Assembly (NCBI GenBank): GCA_009911185.1
Contig: QXWW01000028.1
Span: 1-55,910 of the forward strand
Direction: 5' to 3'
DNA: 55,910 nucleotides
Origin: Lachnospiraceae bacterium
GTDB taxonomy: Bacteria; Bacillota; Clostridia; Lachnospirales; Lachnospiraceae
A program made the translations under genes and the position numbers. The notes beneath the pieces were generated by a model that worked only from the letters and a program-made list of their open reading frames with translations, had not been told where the DNA came from and searched no databases. Of the stretch, positions 25,673 to 33,139 are shown piece after piece (position 1 is the first letter of the stretch; each line of letters starts with the position of its first letter).

Positions 25673-27655
25673 ATGCCGAACATAGAGATTTTAGACCAGC
25701 AAACCATTGATAAAATAGCGGCGGGAGAAGTGATCGAGCGCCCTTCTTCCGTGGTAAAAGAACTGGTGGAAAATTCCATCGACGCAAAAGCAAGCGCCGT
25801 CACAGTGGAGATTAAAGAAGGGGGAACCTCCTTTATCCGCATCACAGACAATGGATGCGGCATAGAAGAAAAACAGGTAGCCCTGGCTTTTCTGCGCCAT
25901 TCCACCAGTAAAATCCGCAGTGTGGAAGATTTGTTTACCGTATCTTCCTTAGGATTTCGCGGAGAAGCATTGTCCAGTATCGCAGCCGTTTCCCAGGTGG
26001 AACTGATTACCAAAACGGCTCAGGGAATCAGCGGCGTACGTTATGTGATAGAAGGCGGCGCCGAGAAAACGATAGAAGAAGTCGGGGCGCCGGAGGGTAC
26101 GACATTTCTCGTGCGCAATCTCTTCTATAATACCCCTGCCAGAAGAAAATTTCTGAAGACAGCGCAGACAGAGGCGGGATATATCAATGACCTGATGGAG
26201 CGACTGGCGCTGTCTCATCCGGAAATTTCTTTCAAATTCATTGTCAATAATCAATTAAAAATCCATACTTCCGGCAATTCTAATTTAAAGGAAATCATTT
26301 ATCATCTCTATGGGAGGGATATTGCCGGAAACCTGCTGGAAATTTCGGAAGAAAACGATCTGTTTTCCATCAGCGGCTTTATAGGCAAACCTTTGATATC
26401 CAGAGGAAACCGCAATTATGAAAGCTATTTTATTAATGGAAGGTATATCAAAAGCGCCCTGATCGCCAAAAGCATTGAGGAAGGTTACCGGTCTTTTGTA
26501 ATGCAGCACAAATACCCTTTTACCGTACTTCATATTTCTATTAATGGCAGTCTTTTGGATGTCAATGTTCATCCCACTAAGATGGAATTGCGGTTCAGCA
26601 ATGGAGAAGCCCTTTATCAGGCGCTTACCGCGCTGATAAAAAAAACAATCAATCAGAGCGAGCTGGTTTACGAGTCCGGTTTTGAGAAAGAACAGGAAGT
26701 ACGAAAACGGCAGCGGCAGCAAAAACAGGAACAGCTTAAATCCAGCCGGCAGACCCCGGAGCCTTTTGAAACTAAGCGTCTGGAAGCGGTAAAACAGGCC
26801 ATAAAAAAAGACAGTCCCTATGAGCCGAAATTTGAAAAGCAGCCGGAGTTGGCAGCGGAAGATTCCGAGTTTGCGGTTTCGAAAAATTTGATAAAAGATT
26901 CTGTAATTTCTCACGGTTTCAATGTGGATGTGCAGCAAAGCCATGACAACGAAGCAAACCTACATCCAAAAATTTCAGAGGAATCCAGTCTGCAGCAGGA
27001 GACGCAAATAAATACGACAATGCAGCAGGAAAGCCTTCCGCACAATACCCGGAAGCTTCTAGATATTTCCTCTCAGAAAGACCAACGAATCATTGGGCAG
27101 TTATTTGAAACGTACTGGCTGGTGGAATTTGATGAAAAACTCTATATTATAGACCAGCACGCGGCACATGAAAAAGTATTGTACGAACGTACCATAAAAT
27201 CTTTATCTCACAAAGATTTCACTTCCCAGACCATTTTTCCGCCTGCTTTGCTGACACTTAGCATGAAGGAGGAAGCCCTTCTGAAAAAATATATGGACTA
27301 TTTTCAAAAACTGGGGTTTGAGGTGGAACATTTCGGGGGAAAGGAATATTCCGTAACGGCAGTTCCGGCAAATCTGTTTGGTCTGGATGGAAAAGCCCTG
27401 ATGTTGGAAATTTTAGACAGTCTGTCTGAGTTTCACGGCAGGGAAACGCCGGAGATGATTATGGAAAAAATCGCCTCTATGTCCTGCAAAGCAGCGGTAA
27501 AGGGCAATCAGAAGCTGTCGCGGCCAGAGATAGAAGCGCTGCTTCAAGAACTCCTTACGCTGGACAACCCTTACCACTGTCCCCACGGCCGACCGACAAT
27601 TATATCCATGTCAAAATATGAGCTGGAAAAAAAATTCAAGCGGGTGCTATCATGA
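25673..27655 (+). CDS. mutL: DNA mismatch repair protein MutL (660 aa)
   Basis: GHKL ATPase that couples MutS to strand nicking. N-terminal motifs: VVKELVENSIDA, TDNGCGIEE and GFRGEALSSI (motifs I-III). A long, poorly conserved charged linker (about 340-465) leads to the C-terminal endonuclease domain, with DQHAAHEKVLYE at about 494, matching the metal-binding DQHA(X)2E(X)4E motif, and CPHGRP near the end. This predicts a nicking-competent MutL, as in organisms lacking MutH. Start ATG 25673 follows AAGGAG. Its stop overlaps the miaA start by four bases (ATGA). Confidence 0.97.
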   Translation: MPNIEILDQQTIDKIAAGEVIERPSSVVKELVENSIDAKASAVTVEIKEGGTSFIRITDNGCGIEEKQVALAFLRHSTSKIRSVEDLFTVSSLGFRGEALSSIAAVSQVELITKTAQGISGVRYVIEGGAEKTIEEVGAPEGTTFLVRNLFYNTPARRKFLKTAQTEAGYINDLMERLALSHPEISFKFIVNNQLKIHTSGNSNLKEIIYHLYGRDIAGNLLEISEENDLFSISGFIGKPLISRGNRNYESYFINGRYIKSALIAKSIEEGYRSFVMQHKYPFTVLHISINGSLLDVNVHPTKMELRFSNGEALYQALTALIKKTINQSELVYESGFEKEQEVRKRQRQQKQEQLKSSRQTPEPFETKRLEAVKQAIKKDSPYEPKFEKQPELAAEDSEFAVSKNLIKDSVISHGFNVDVQQSHDNEANLHPKISEESSLQQETQINTTMQQESLPHNTRKLLDISSQKDQRIIGQLFETYWLVEFDEKLYIIDQHAAHEKVLYERTIKSLSHKDFTSQTIFPPALLTLSMKEEALLKKYMDYFQKLGFEVEHFGGKEYSVTAVPANLFGLDGKALMLEILDSLSEFHGRETPEMIMEKIASMSCKAAVKGNQKLSRPEIEALLQELLTLDNPYHCPHGRPTIISMSKYELEKKFKRVLS

Positions 27656-28599
27656 AAAAACCATTAATTATACTGACCGGACCTACTGCGGCAGGAAAAA
27701 CCGAACTGTCAATTCAATTGGCAAAAATGGCAAAGGCGTCTGTAATTTCTGCAGACTCCATGCAGGTTTACCGCCATATGGACATCGGTTCCGCAAAAAT
27801 AAAAAAATCGGAGATGCAGGAAATTCCTCATTATTTAATTGATCTGTTAGAACCTGCGGAAGAATTTCATGTAGTAAAATTCCAGGAATATGCCAAAACC
27901 TATATGGACGAAATTTATGCGCAGGGAAGAATCCCCCTGATCGTAGGCGGAACGGGTTTTTATATCCAGGCGGTGTTATACGATATCGATTTTACCAAAG
28001 AACAAGGAGATGCTGGTTACCGCGCCCTTTTAGAACGAAAAGCCAAAGAACAGGGAGCGCATGTTCTGTATGAAATGCTGGCACAGGCCGACCCAAAGGC
28101 CGCAAAAAAGATTCATAAAAATAACGTAAAGCGTGTCATCCGTGCGTTGGAGTTTCATCATCTTAGCGGACAGAAAATTTCAGAACATAACGACGCGCAA
28201 CAGCAAAAGGAATCACCGTACAACTTTGTTTATTTTGTCCTCAACGATGAAAGGGAACGGCTTTACCAGCGAATTAATCAACGGGTGGAGCAGATGCTTG
28301 ACAAAGGGCTGGTGGCAGAGGTGGAAAAACTGAGGCGGCTTGGGTGCGACAGGCATATGGTTTCCATGCAGGGGCTTGGATATAAAGAGATTCTGGAATA
28401 TCTGGATGGAAGGTGCACATTGGAAGAAGCTGTATATAAAATCAAACGTGATACGCGGCATTTCGCCAAACGGCAACTGACCTGGTTCCGGCGGGAACGG
28501 GATGTAACCTGGATTAACAAGCCGGACTTCGATTACGATGATCATAAAATTTTGGCGTTTATGCAGGAAGCATTGGTACAGAAAGGAATTATAACATGA
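27652..28599 (+). CDS. miaA: tRNA dimethylallyltransferase (315 aa)
   Basis: Adds a dimethylallyl group to A37 of tRNAs that read codons starting with U. P-loop GPTAAGKTELS (residues 9-19), then SADSMQVYRHMDIGSAK and the GGTGFYIQAVLYD segment. The C-terminal KRDTRHFAKRQLTWFRR is diagnostic. Overlaps mutL by 4 bases at the start and the next gene by 4 bases at its end, so it is translationally coupled on both sides. Confidence 0.97.
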   Translation: MKKPLIILTGPTAAGKTELSIQLAKMAKASVISADSMQVYRHMDIGSAKIKKSEMQEIPHYLIDLLEPAEEFHVVKFQEYAKTYMDEIYAQGRIPLIVGGTGFYIQAVLYDIDFTKEQGDAGYRALLERKAKEQGAHVLYEMLAQADPKAAKKIHKNNVKRVIRALEFHHLSGQKISEHNDAQQQKESPYNFVYFVLNDERERLYQRINQRVEQMLDKGLVAEVEKLRRLGCDRHMVSMQGLGYKEILEYLDGRCTLEEAVYKIKRDTRHFAKRQLTWFRRERDVTWINKPDFDYDDHKILAFMQEALVQKGIIT

Positions 28600-29870
28600 G
28601 AGCGATTTATCAGGAACTTGGTATCGAGGAAAAAGTATTTCAATATGGACAGCAGTTTGAACAAAAACTAAAAGAACGATTTACCCGCATTGATGAAACT
28701 GCTGAATATAACCAGCTTAAAGTTATCAAAGCATTACAGTCGCAAAAAGTCAGCGCCGAGTGTTTCATGGGCAGCAGCGGATATGGATACAACGATCTTG
28801 GAAGAGATACGCTGGAAGAAGTATATGCCGCCTGTTTTAAAGGGGAAGCCGCCCTGGTCCGCCCCCAGATTACCTGTGGAACCCACGCTCTGGCTCTGGC
28901 TTTCATGTCCAACCTCCGTCCCGGAGACGAACTGCTTTCCCCGGTCGGAAAACCCTATGATACTTTAGAAGAGGTCATCGGCATCCGCCCGTCTACCGGT
29001 TCTCTTGCCGAATATGGCATTACTTACCGGCAGGTGGATCTGTTGGAGGACGGGAACTTTGACTACGAAGCCATTAAAAACGCTATAAATGACAGAACCA
29101 GACTGGTAGCCATCCAGCGTTCCAAAGGCTACCAGACAAGACCCACTTTATCGGTTGCCCGGATTGGGGAATTGATTTCGTTCGTCAAAAAAATTAAACC
29201 AGATCTGATCTGCATGGTGGATAATTGTTACGGCGAATTTGTGGAAAAACAGGAACCCTTAGAGGTTGGGGCCGATATGATTGTAGGTTCTCTGATTAAG
29301 AATCCCGGGGGCGGCCTTGCTCCGATTGGCGGATACATCGTGGGAAAAAAGGCGTGTATAGACAATGCGGCGTACCGCCTGACTTCTCCGGGGCTGGGGA
29401 AAGAGGTCGGCGCCTCTCTGGGCGTCGTTCAGTCCTTTTATCAGGGACTGTTTCTGGCGCCTACGGTAACGTCAGGCGCGCTCAAAGGTGCAATTTATGC
29501 TGCAAATATCTATGAAAGTCTGGGATTTCCGGTAGTTCCGGACAGTACGGAAAGCCGCCACGACATTATTCAGGCGGTAACGCTGAAATCCCCGGAAGCG
29601 TTAATTGCGTTCTGTAAAGGGATTCAGGCGGCAGCACCTGTAGACAGCCATGTAACTCCGGAACCATGGGGTATGCCCGGATACGACGATAAGGTAATCA
29701 TGGCGGCCGGAGCCTTCGTACAGGGGTCTTCCATTGAATTGAGTGCAGACGGACCGCTGCGTCCCCCATATGCCGTATATTTTCAGGGAGGACTGACCTG
29801 GTACCATGCAAAACTGGGCATTTTAATGTCTCTGCAGAAGCTATATGAGGCGGGAATTGTGCGGCTGTGA
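28596..29870 (+). CDS. YnbB-type PLP enzyme, methionine gamma-lyase / aluminium-resistance family (424 aa)
   Basis: Cytosolic fold-type I pyridoxal-phosphate protein of the family labelled 'cystathionine beta-lyase family protein involved in aluminium resistance' (YnbB in Bacillus). The GYGYNDLGRDTLEEVYA segment, the VDNCYGEFVE block (PLP-ring Asp) and the putative Schiff-base lysine in GSLIKNPGGG (about K235) are present. The true substrate is not established. It follows miaA by overlap (ATGA), which is also its usual place in Bacillus, near mutS-mutL-miaA. Confidence 0.9.
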   Translation: MRAIYQELGIEEKVFQYGQQFEQKLKERFTRIDETAEYNQLKVIKALQSQKVSAECFMGSSGYGYNDLGRDTLEEVYAACFKGEAALVRPQITCGTHALALAFMSNLRPGDELLSPVGKPYDTLEEVIGIRPSTGSLAEYGITYRQVDLLEDGNFDYEAIKNAINDRTRLVAIQRSKGYQTRPTLSVARIGELISFVKKIKPDLICMVDNCYGEFVEKQEPLEVGADMIVGSLIKNPGGGLAPIGGYIVGKKACIDNAAYRLTSPGLGKEVGASLGVVQSFYQGLFLAPTVTSGALKGAIYAANIYESLGFPVVPDSTESRHDIIQAVTLKSPEALIAFCKGIQAAAPVDSHVTPEPWGMPGYDDKVIMAAGAFVQGSSIELSADGPLRPPYAVYFQGGLTWYHAKLGILMSLQKLYEAGIVRL

Positions 29871-29911
29871 AAATTTTTAGCGAAATCTTAATATTTTTAA
29901 TAATATATTAG

Positions 29912-29941
29912 TTGTATATCAAACCCCTTTTGTGCTAGAAT
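29912..29941 (+). promoter_or_regulatory. Predicted sigma-A promoter for the radC-mre-min cluster
   Basis: TTGTAT (29912-29917), an 18-base spacer and TAGAAT (29936-29941), 45 bases before the radC ATG. No terminator was seen after the preceding gene. Confidence 0.45.
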
Positions 29942-29986
29942 AAAATGTAAAACTTTTTCCTTAGTCAGAGAGAGTAAGGGAAGAAT

Positions 29987-30694
29987 ATGAATACACACAT
30001 AACTATGAAAGAAATGGCGGTATCCGAGCAGCCTCGTGAGAAGTGTTCCCGTTATGGAGCGCAGAGCCTGTCGGATGCAGAACTTCTTGCTGTTATTCTG
30101 CGGACAGGCACAAAAAATATGTCTGCGTTACACCTTGCACAAGCTTTTCTTGCACAAAAGGATAAGGGACTGTTAAACCTGATACATCTGACTCAGGATG
30201 AAATGCTGAATATTTCCGGAATTGGTCAGGTAAAGGCGGCGCAGCTAAAATGTATTGCAGAACTTGCCGGGCGTATCGCCCAGGCAAGCAGAATCAAAGA
30301 AGTGCGTCTCAACAATCCGGAAACAGTAGCCTTCTATTATATGGAAAGCCTCCGGCATGAACCAAAAGAGAAACTTCTGCTGGCAATGTTTGATGCGAAA
30401 AGCAATTTGTTGGGAGATGCGGTCATTTCTATCGGTACAGTGAATCATTCCCTGGTATCGCCCAGAGAAATTTTTTTAAAGGCCCTGGAATACCGGGCAG
30501 TGCATATCGTACTGCTTCATAATCATCCCAGTGGCGATCCCTCCCCCAGCGAGGCGGATATTCAGGTGACCTTGCGGGTGTCGGAAAGTGGAAGTATTAT
30601 TGGAATCGCACTGGCTGATCATATTATTATCGGTGATAACCGATATGTAAGCTTTAGAGAAAACGGCCTGTTGGGTCAGAGGAAAGGAACATAA
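29987..30694 (+). CDS. radC: RadC family JAB-domain protein (235 aa)
   Basis: UPF0758/RadC protein. The N-terminal helix-hairpin-helix region (SDAELLAVILRTGTKN, then LNISGIGQVKAAQLKC) is followed by a C-terminal JAB/MPN metalloprotease-like domain whose zinc motif HNHPSGDPSPSEAD (H-x-H...D) is complete. Despite the name, a role in DNA repair has been questioned. It commonly leads the mreBCD cluster in Firmicutes, as here; mreB starts four bases after its stop. Confidence 0.95.
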   Translation: MNTHITMKEMAVSEQPREKCSRYGAQSLSDAELLAVILRTGTKNMSALHLAQAFLAQKDKGLLNLIHLTQDEMLNISGIGQVKAAQLKCIAELAGRIAQASRIKEVRLNNPETVAFYYMESLRHEPKEKLLLAMFDAKSNLLGDAVISIGTVNHSLVSPREIFLKALEYRAVHIVLLHNHPSGDPSPSEADIQVTLRVSESGSIIGIALADHIIIGDNRYVSFRENGLLGQRKGT

Positions 30695-30697
30695 GTT

Positions 30698-31717
30698 ATG
30701 TCAGCAAATGTTTATGGAATTGATTTGGGAACCTGCAATCTGAAAATTTTTTGTAAAGCAACTGGCAAGGTAATCAATGAGAAAAATACAATTGCCATTG
30801 TCAACAAGAACCAATTGTATGCTGTCGGCAACGATGCCTATGCAATGTACGAGAAAGCACCGGACAATATTAAAGTATCTTTTCCGGTTGTGAACGGTGT
30901 AATCGCAGATTACAATAATATGCAGGCCATGATTGGTGAAGTACTGGAAAAACATGTAAAAAGAAATATGAAGGGCGCAGAGTTTATTGTTGCCGTGCCC
31001 ACAGACATCACAGAAGTAGAGAAGAAGGCATTTTTCGACCTGTTTTACAAAAGCCGTTTTAAACCGAAAAATGTTCTTCTTTGCGAAAAGCCTATTGCCG
31101 ACGCCGTGGGGCTTCAGTTGGATGTAAATTCCCCCACAGGATTTATGATTGTGAATATCGGTGCAGATACCACTGAAATCTCTGTGATTTCCCTGGGTGG
31201 ACTGGTGCTGAGCGATCTTTTGCATTTTGGCGGAAAACGCATTGATGAGTCTATTATCAGCCATTTAAAACGGACGTTTGGGCTGGTAATCGGACAAAAA
31301 ACGGCCATGTATTTAAAAGAGACTCTGGGCTGCGCGCTGCCAACAGAAGAAGAGCAGACTGAAATCATCGTAGGCAGGGACGTCGTCAGCGGCCTTCCGA
31401 TCGAGATGGAAATTGCCTCTTCTGTAGTTTATGAGGCAGTGAAGGATCACTTAAATTCCATCTGCAATTCCATTAAGATGATTTTGGAGAAAACTCCGCC
31501 GGAACTGGCAAGAGATATTATCCATTCCGGAATTTATATAACGGGAGGATCTTCTAAGATACAAAAGTTAGACGAGCTATTCACGCAGATTACAAATATA
31601 CGCGTCAATACCTGCGAGCTTCCGGAAGAAAGCGCAGTACGGGGATTGAATAAAATTGTATCTGACGAGAAGTACCGCAAGCTCGCGTTCAGCATGAAAA
31701 CCAGAATCTATAAATAA
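30698..31717 (+). CDS. mreB: Divergent MreB-family actin homologue (339 aa)
   Basis: Cell-shape actin homologue that organises lateral wall synthesis under the membrane. Position before mreC-mreD supports the name. The overall fold is readable: phosphate-1 loop GIDLGTCN (7-14), the glutamate in LLCEKPIADAVG (E130), the phosphate-2 region and the adenosine loop ITGGSSKI. It is clearly atypical: where MreB normally has VDIGGGTTE, this protein has VNIGADTTE (152-160), losing the Asp (N153) and two Gly. ATP hydrolysis may differ from canonical MreB. ATG 30698 with AGGAAC upstream. Confidence 0.88.
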   Translation: MSANVYGIDLGTCNLKIFCKATGKVINEKNTIAIVNKNQLYAVGNDAYAMYEKAPDNIKVSFPVVNGVIADYNNMQAMIGEVLEKHVKRNMKGAEFIVAVPTDITEVEKKAFFDLFYKSRFKPKNVLLCEKPIADAVGLQLDVNSPTGFMIVNIGADTTEISVISLGGLVLSDLLHFGGKRIDESIISHLKRTFGLVIGQKTAMYLKETLGCALPTEEEQTEIIVGRDVVSGLPIEMEIASSVVYEAVKDHLNSICNSIKMILEKTPPELARDIIHSGIYITGGSSKIQKLDELFTQITNIRVNTCELPEESAVRGLNKIVSDEKYRKLAFSMKTRIYK

Positions 31718-31732
31718 AGGTTGTAAACATTT

Positions 31733-32608
31733 ATGAAACGGAAATCAAAACATTCTATCCCAACCAAATATACGCTTCTTGTCCTCACTATAATCTGTGT
31801 AGTCGTTATGTTTATCAGCTTCACATTGAATTTATCAGGAGGACCGTTAAATTCTGTTGCCGGGTATATCTTTGTACCTATGCAGAAGGGAATTAACCAG
31901 GTGGGAACCTGGATTGTAAACCGTACGGATGAACTGGCGTCTCTCAAAGACGTAATGCAGAAAAATAAAGATCTGCAGGCAAAGGTAGATGAACTGACGC
32001 AGGAATTGAATACGATAAAGCTTGAACAGTATGAACTGGACAACCTGCGGGAATTGATGGATCTGGACCAGAAATATCCCAGTTATGATAAGGTTGCGGC
32101 CAGAGTAATTGCAAATGACGGCGGCAACTGGTTCAGTACATTTCTCATTGACAAGGGTGAGAACGACGGCATTGAGAAAGACATGAACGTAATTGCAGGC
32201 AGCGGACTGGTTGGCATTGTTATTGATACCGGTCCCAATTATGCCAAAATCCGTTCTATCATCGACGATGCCAGTAATGTCAGCGGAATGGCATTGTCCA
32301 CAGCAGACCGTTGCATTGTTAATGGAAATCTGGCGTCTATGAATGAAAACCAGGTGATTCAATTTACCGGTTTGAAATGTGAAGATAATGCGGTCAAAAC
32401 AGGAGAGCAGATTGTCACCTCCCATATCAGCGACAAATATTTAGAAGGGATTCTCGTTGGATATATTAACGCCATTGAACGGGATTCCAATAATCTCACC
32501 TATTCAGGAACTATTACGCCTGCGGTAGATTTCCAGCATTTGCAGGAGGTTCTTGTGGTGCTGGATAAAAAAACGGTCCATAACAAAACTTCCAAAGGAA
32601 AGGACTAA
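31733..32608 (+). CDS. mreC: Rod shape-determining protein MreC (291 aa)
   Basis: Bitopic membrane protein that scaffolds PBP2-RodA. Short cytoplasmic tail, TM at about 13-30 (LLVLTIICVVVMFISFTL), a coiled coil (about 65-105, QKNKDLQAKVDELTQELN), then the beta-barrel MreC core (VIANDGGNWFSTFLIDKG, with GLVGIVIDTG further on). Length is normal. It begins 15 bases after mreB and is followed 12 bases later by mreD. Confidence 0.95.
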   Translation: MKRKSKHSIPTKYTLLVLTIICVVVMFISFTLNLSGGPLNSVAGYIFVPMQKGINQVGTWIVNRTDELASLKDVMQKNKDLQAKVDELTQELNTIKLEQYELDNLRELMDLDQKYPSYDKVAARVIANDGGNWFSTFLIDKGENDGIEKDMNVIAGSGLVGIVIDTGPNYAKIRSIIDDASNVSGMALSTADRCIVNGNLASMNENQVIQFTGLKCEDNAVKTGEQIVTSHISDKYLEGILVGYINAIERDSNNLTYSGTITPAVDFQHLQEVLVVLDKKTVHNKTSKGKD

Positions 32609-32620
32609 GGAGCTGGCAAA

Positions 32621-33139
32621 ATGAGACGTAAATTTACGGTATTTTTAATTATTACCATCTGCTTTATACTGCAGTGTACGCTGTTCCAGGCGCTCGCCTT
32701 CGCCTCAATATCTCCGAATCTGCTGATTGTGGTGACTTCGTCCTTTGGATTTATGCGGGGACGCAAGGAAGGTATGTGGATTGGTTTTTTCAGCGGTCTT
32801 TTATTGGATTTATTTTTTGGCAGTGTGATCGGATTTTATGCGCTGGTATATGCTTACCTCGGATATGTCAATGGATTTTTCCGGAAGAGATTTTTTCCGG
32901 ACGATATTAAACTTCCTCTGATTCTTATTTCCGCAAGTGATTTATCTTATAATATGCTGGTATATCTTTTTCTTTTTTTCCTGAGAGGAAGATTCCGCTT
33001 TGGTTACTATTTTCTGCATATTATGCTTCCGGAGCTGGTATATACTATCCTGGTAACCATTGTATTGTATTTTATGATATTGAGAATTAACCAGAAACTG
33101 GAATATATTGAAAAAAGGAGTGCAAGCAAATTTGTTTGA
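32621..33139 (+). CDS. mreD: Rod shape-determining protein MreD (172 aa)
   Basis: Small polytopic membrane protein of the elongasome with about five or six hydrophobic helices; starts FTVFLIITICFILQCTLFQ. GFMRGRKEGMWIGFFSGLLLDLFFG is a typical MreD block. The function is scaffold-like, and the position between mreC and PBP2 is standard. Its stop (33137-33139) overlaps the PBP2 start by eight bases. Confidence 0.92.
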   Translation: MRRKFTVFLIITICFILQCTLFQALAFASISPNLLIVVTSSFGFMRGRKEGMWIGFFSGLLLDLFFGSVIGFYALVYAYLGYVNGFFRKRFFPDDIKLPLILISASDLSYNMLVYLFLFFLRGRFRFGYYFLHIMLPELVYTILVTIVLYFMILRINQKLEYIEKRSASKFV

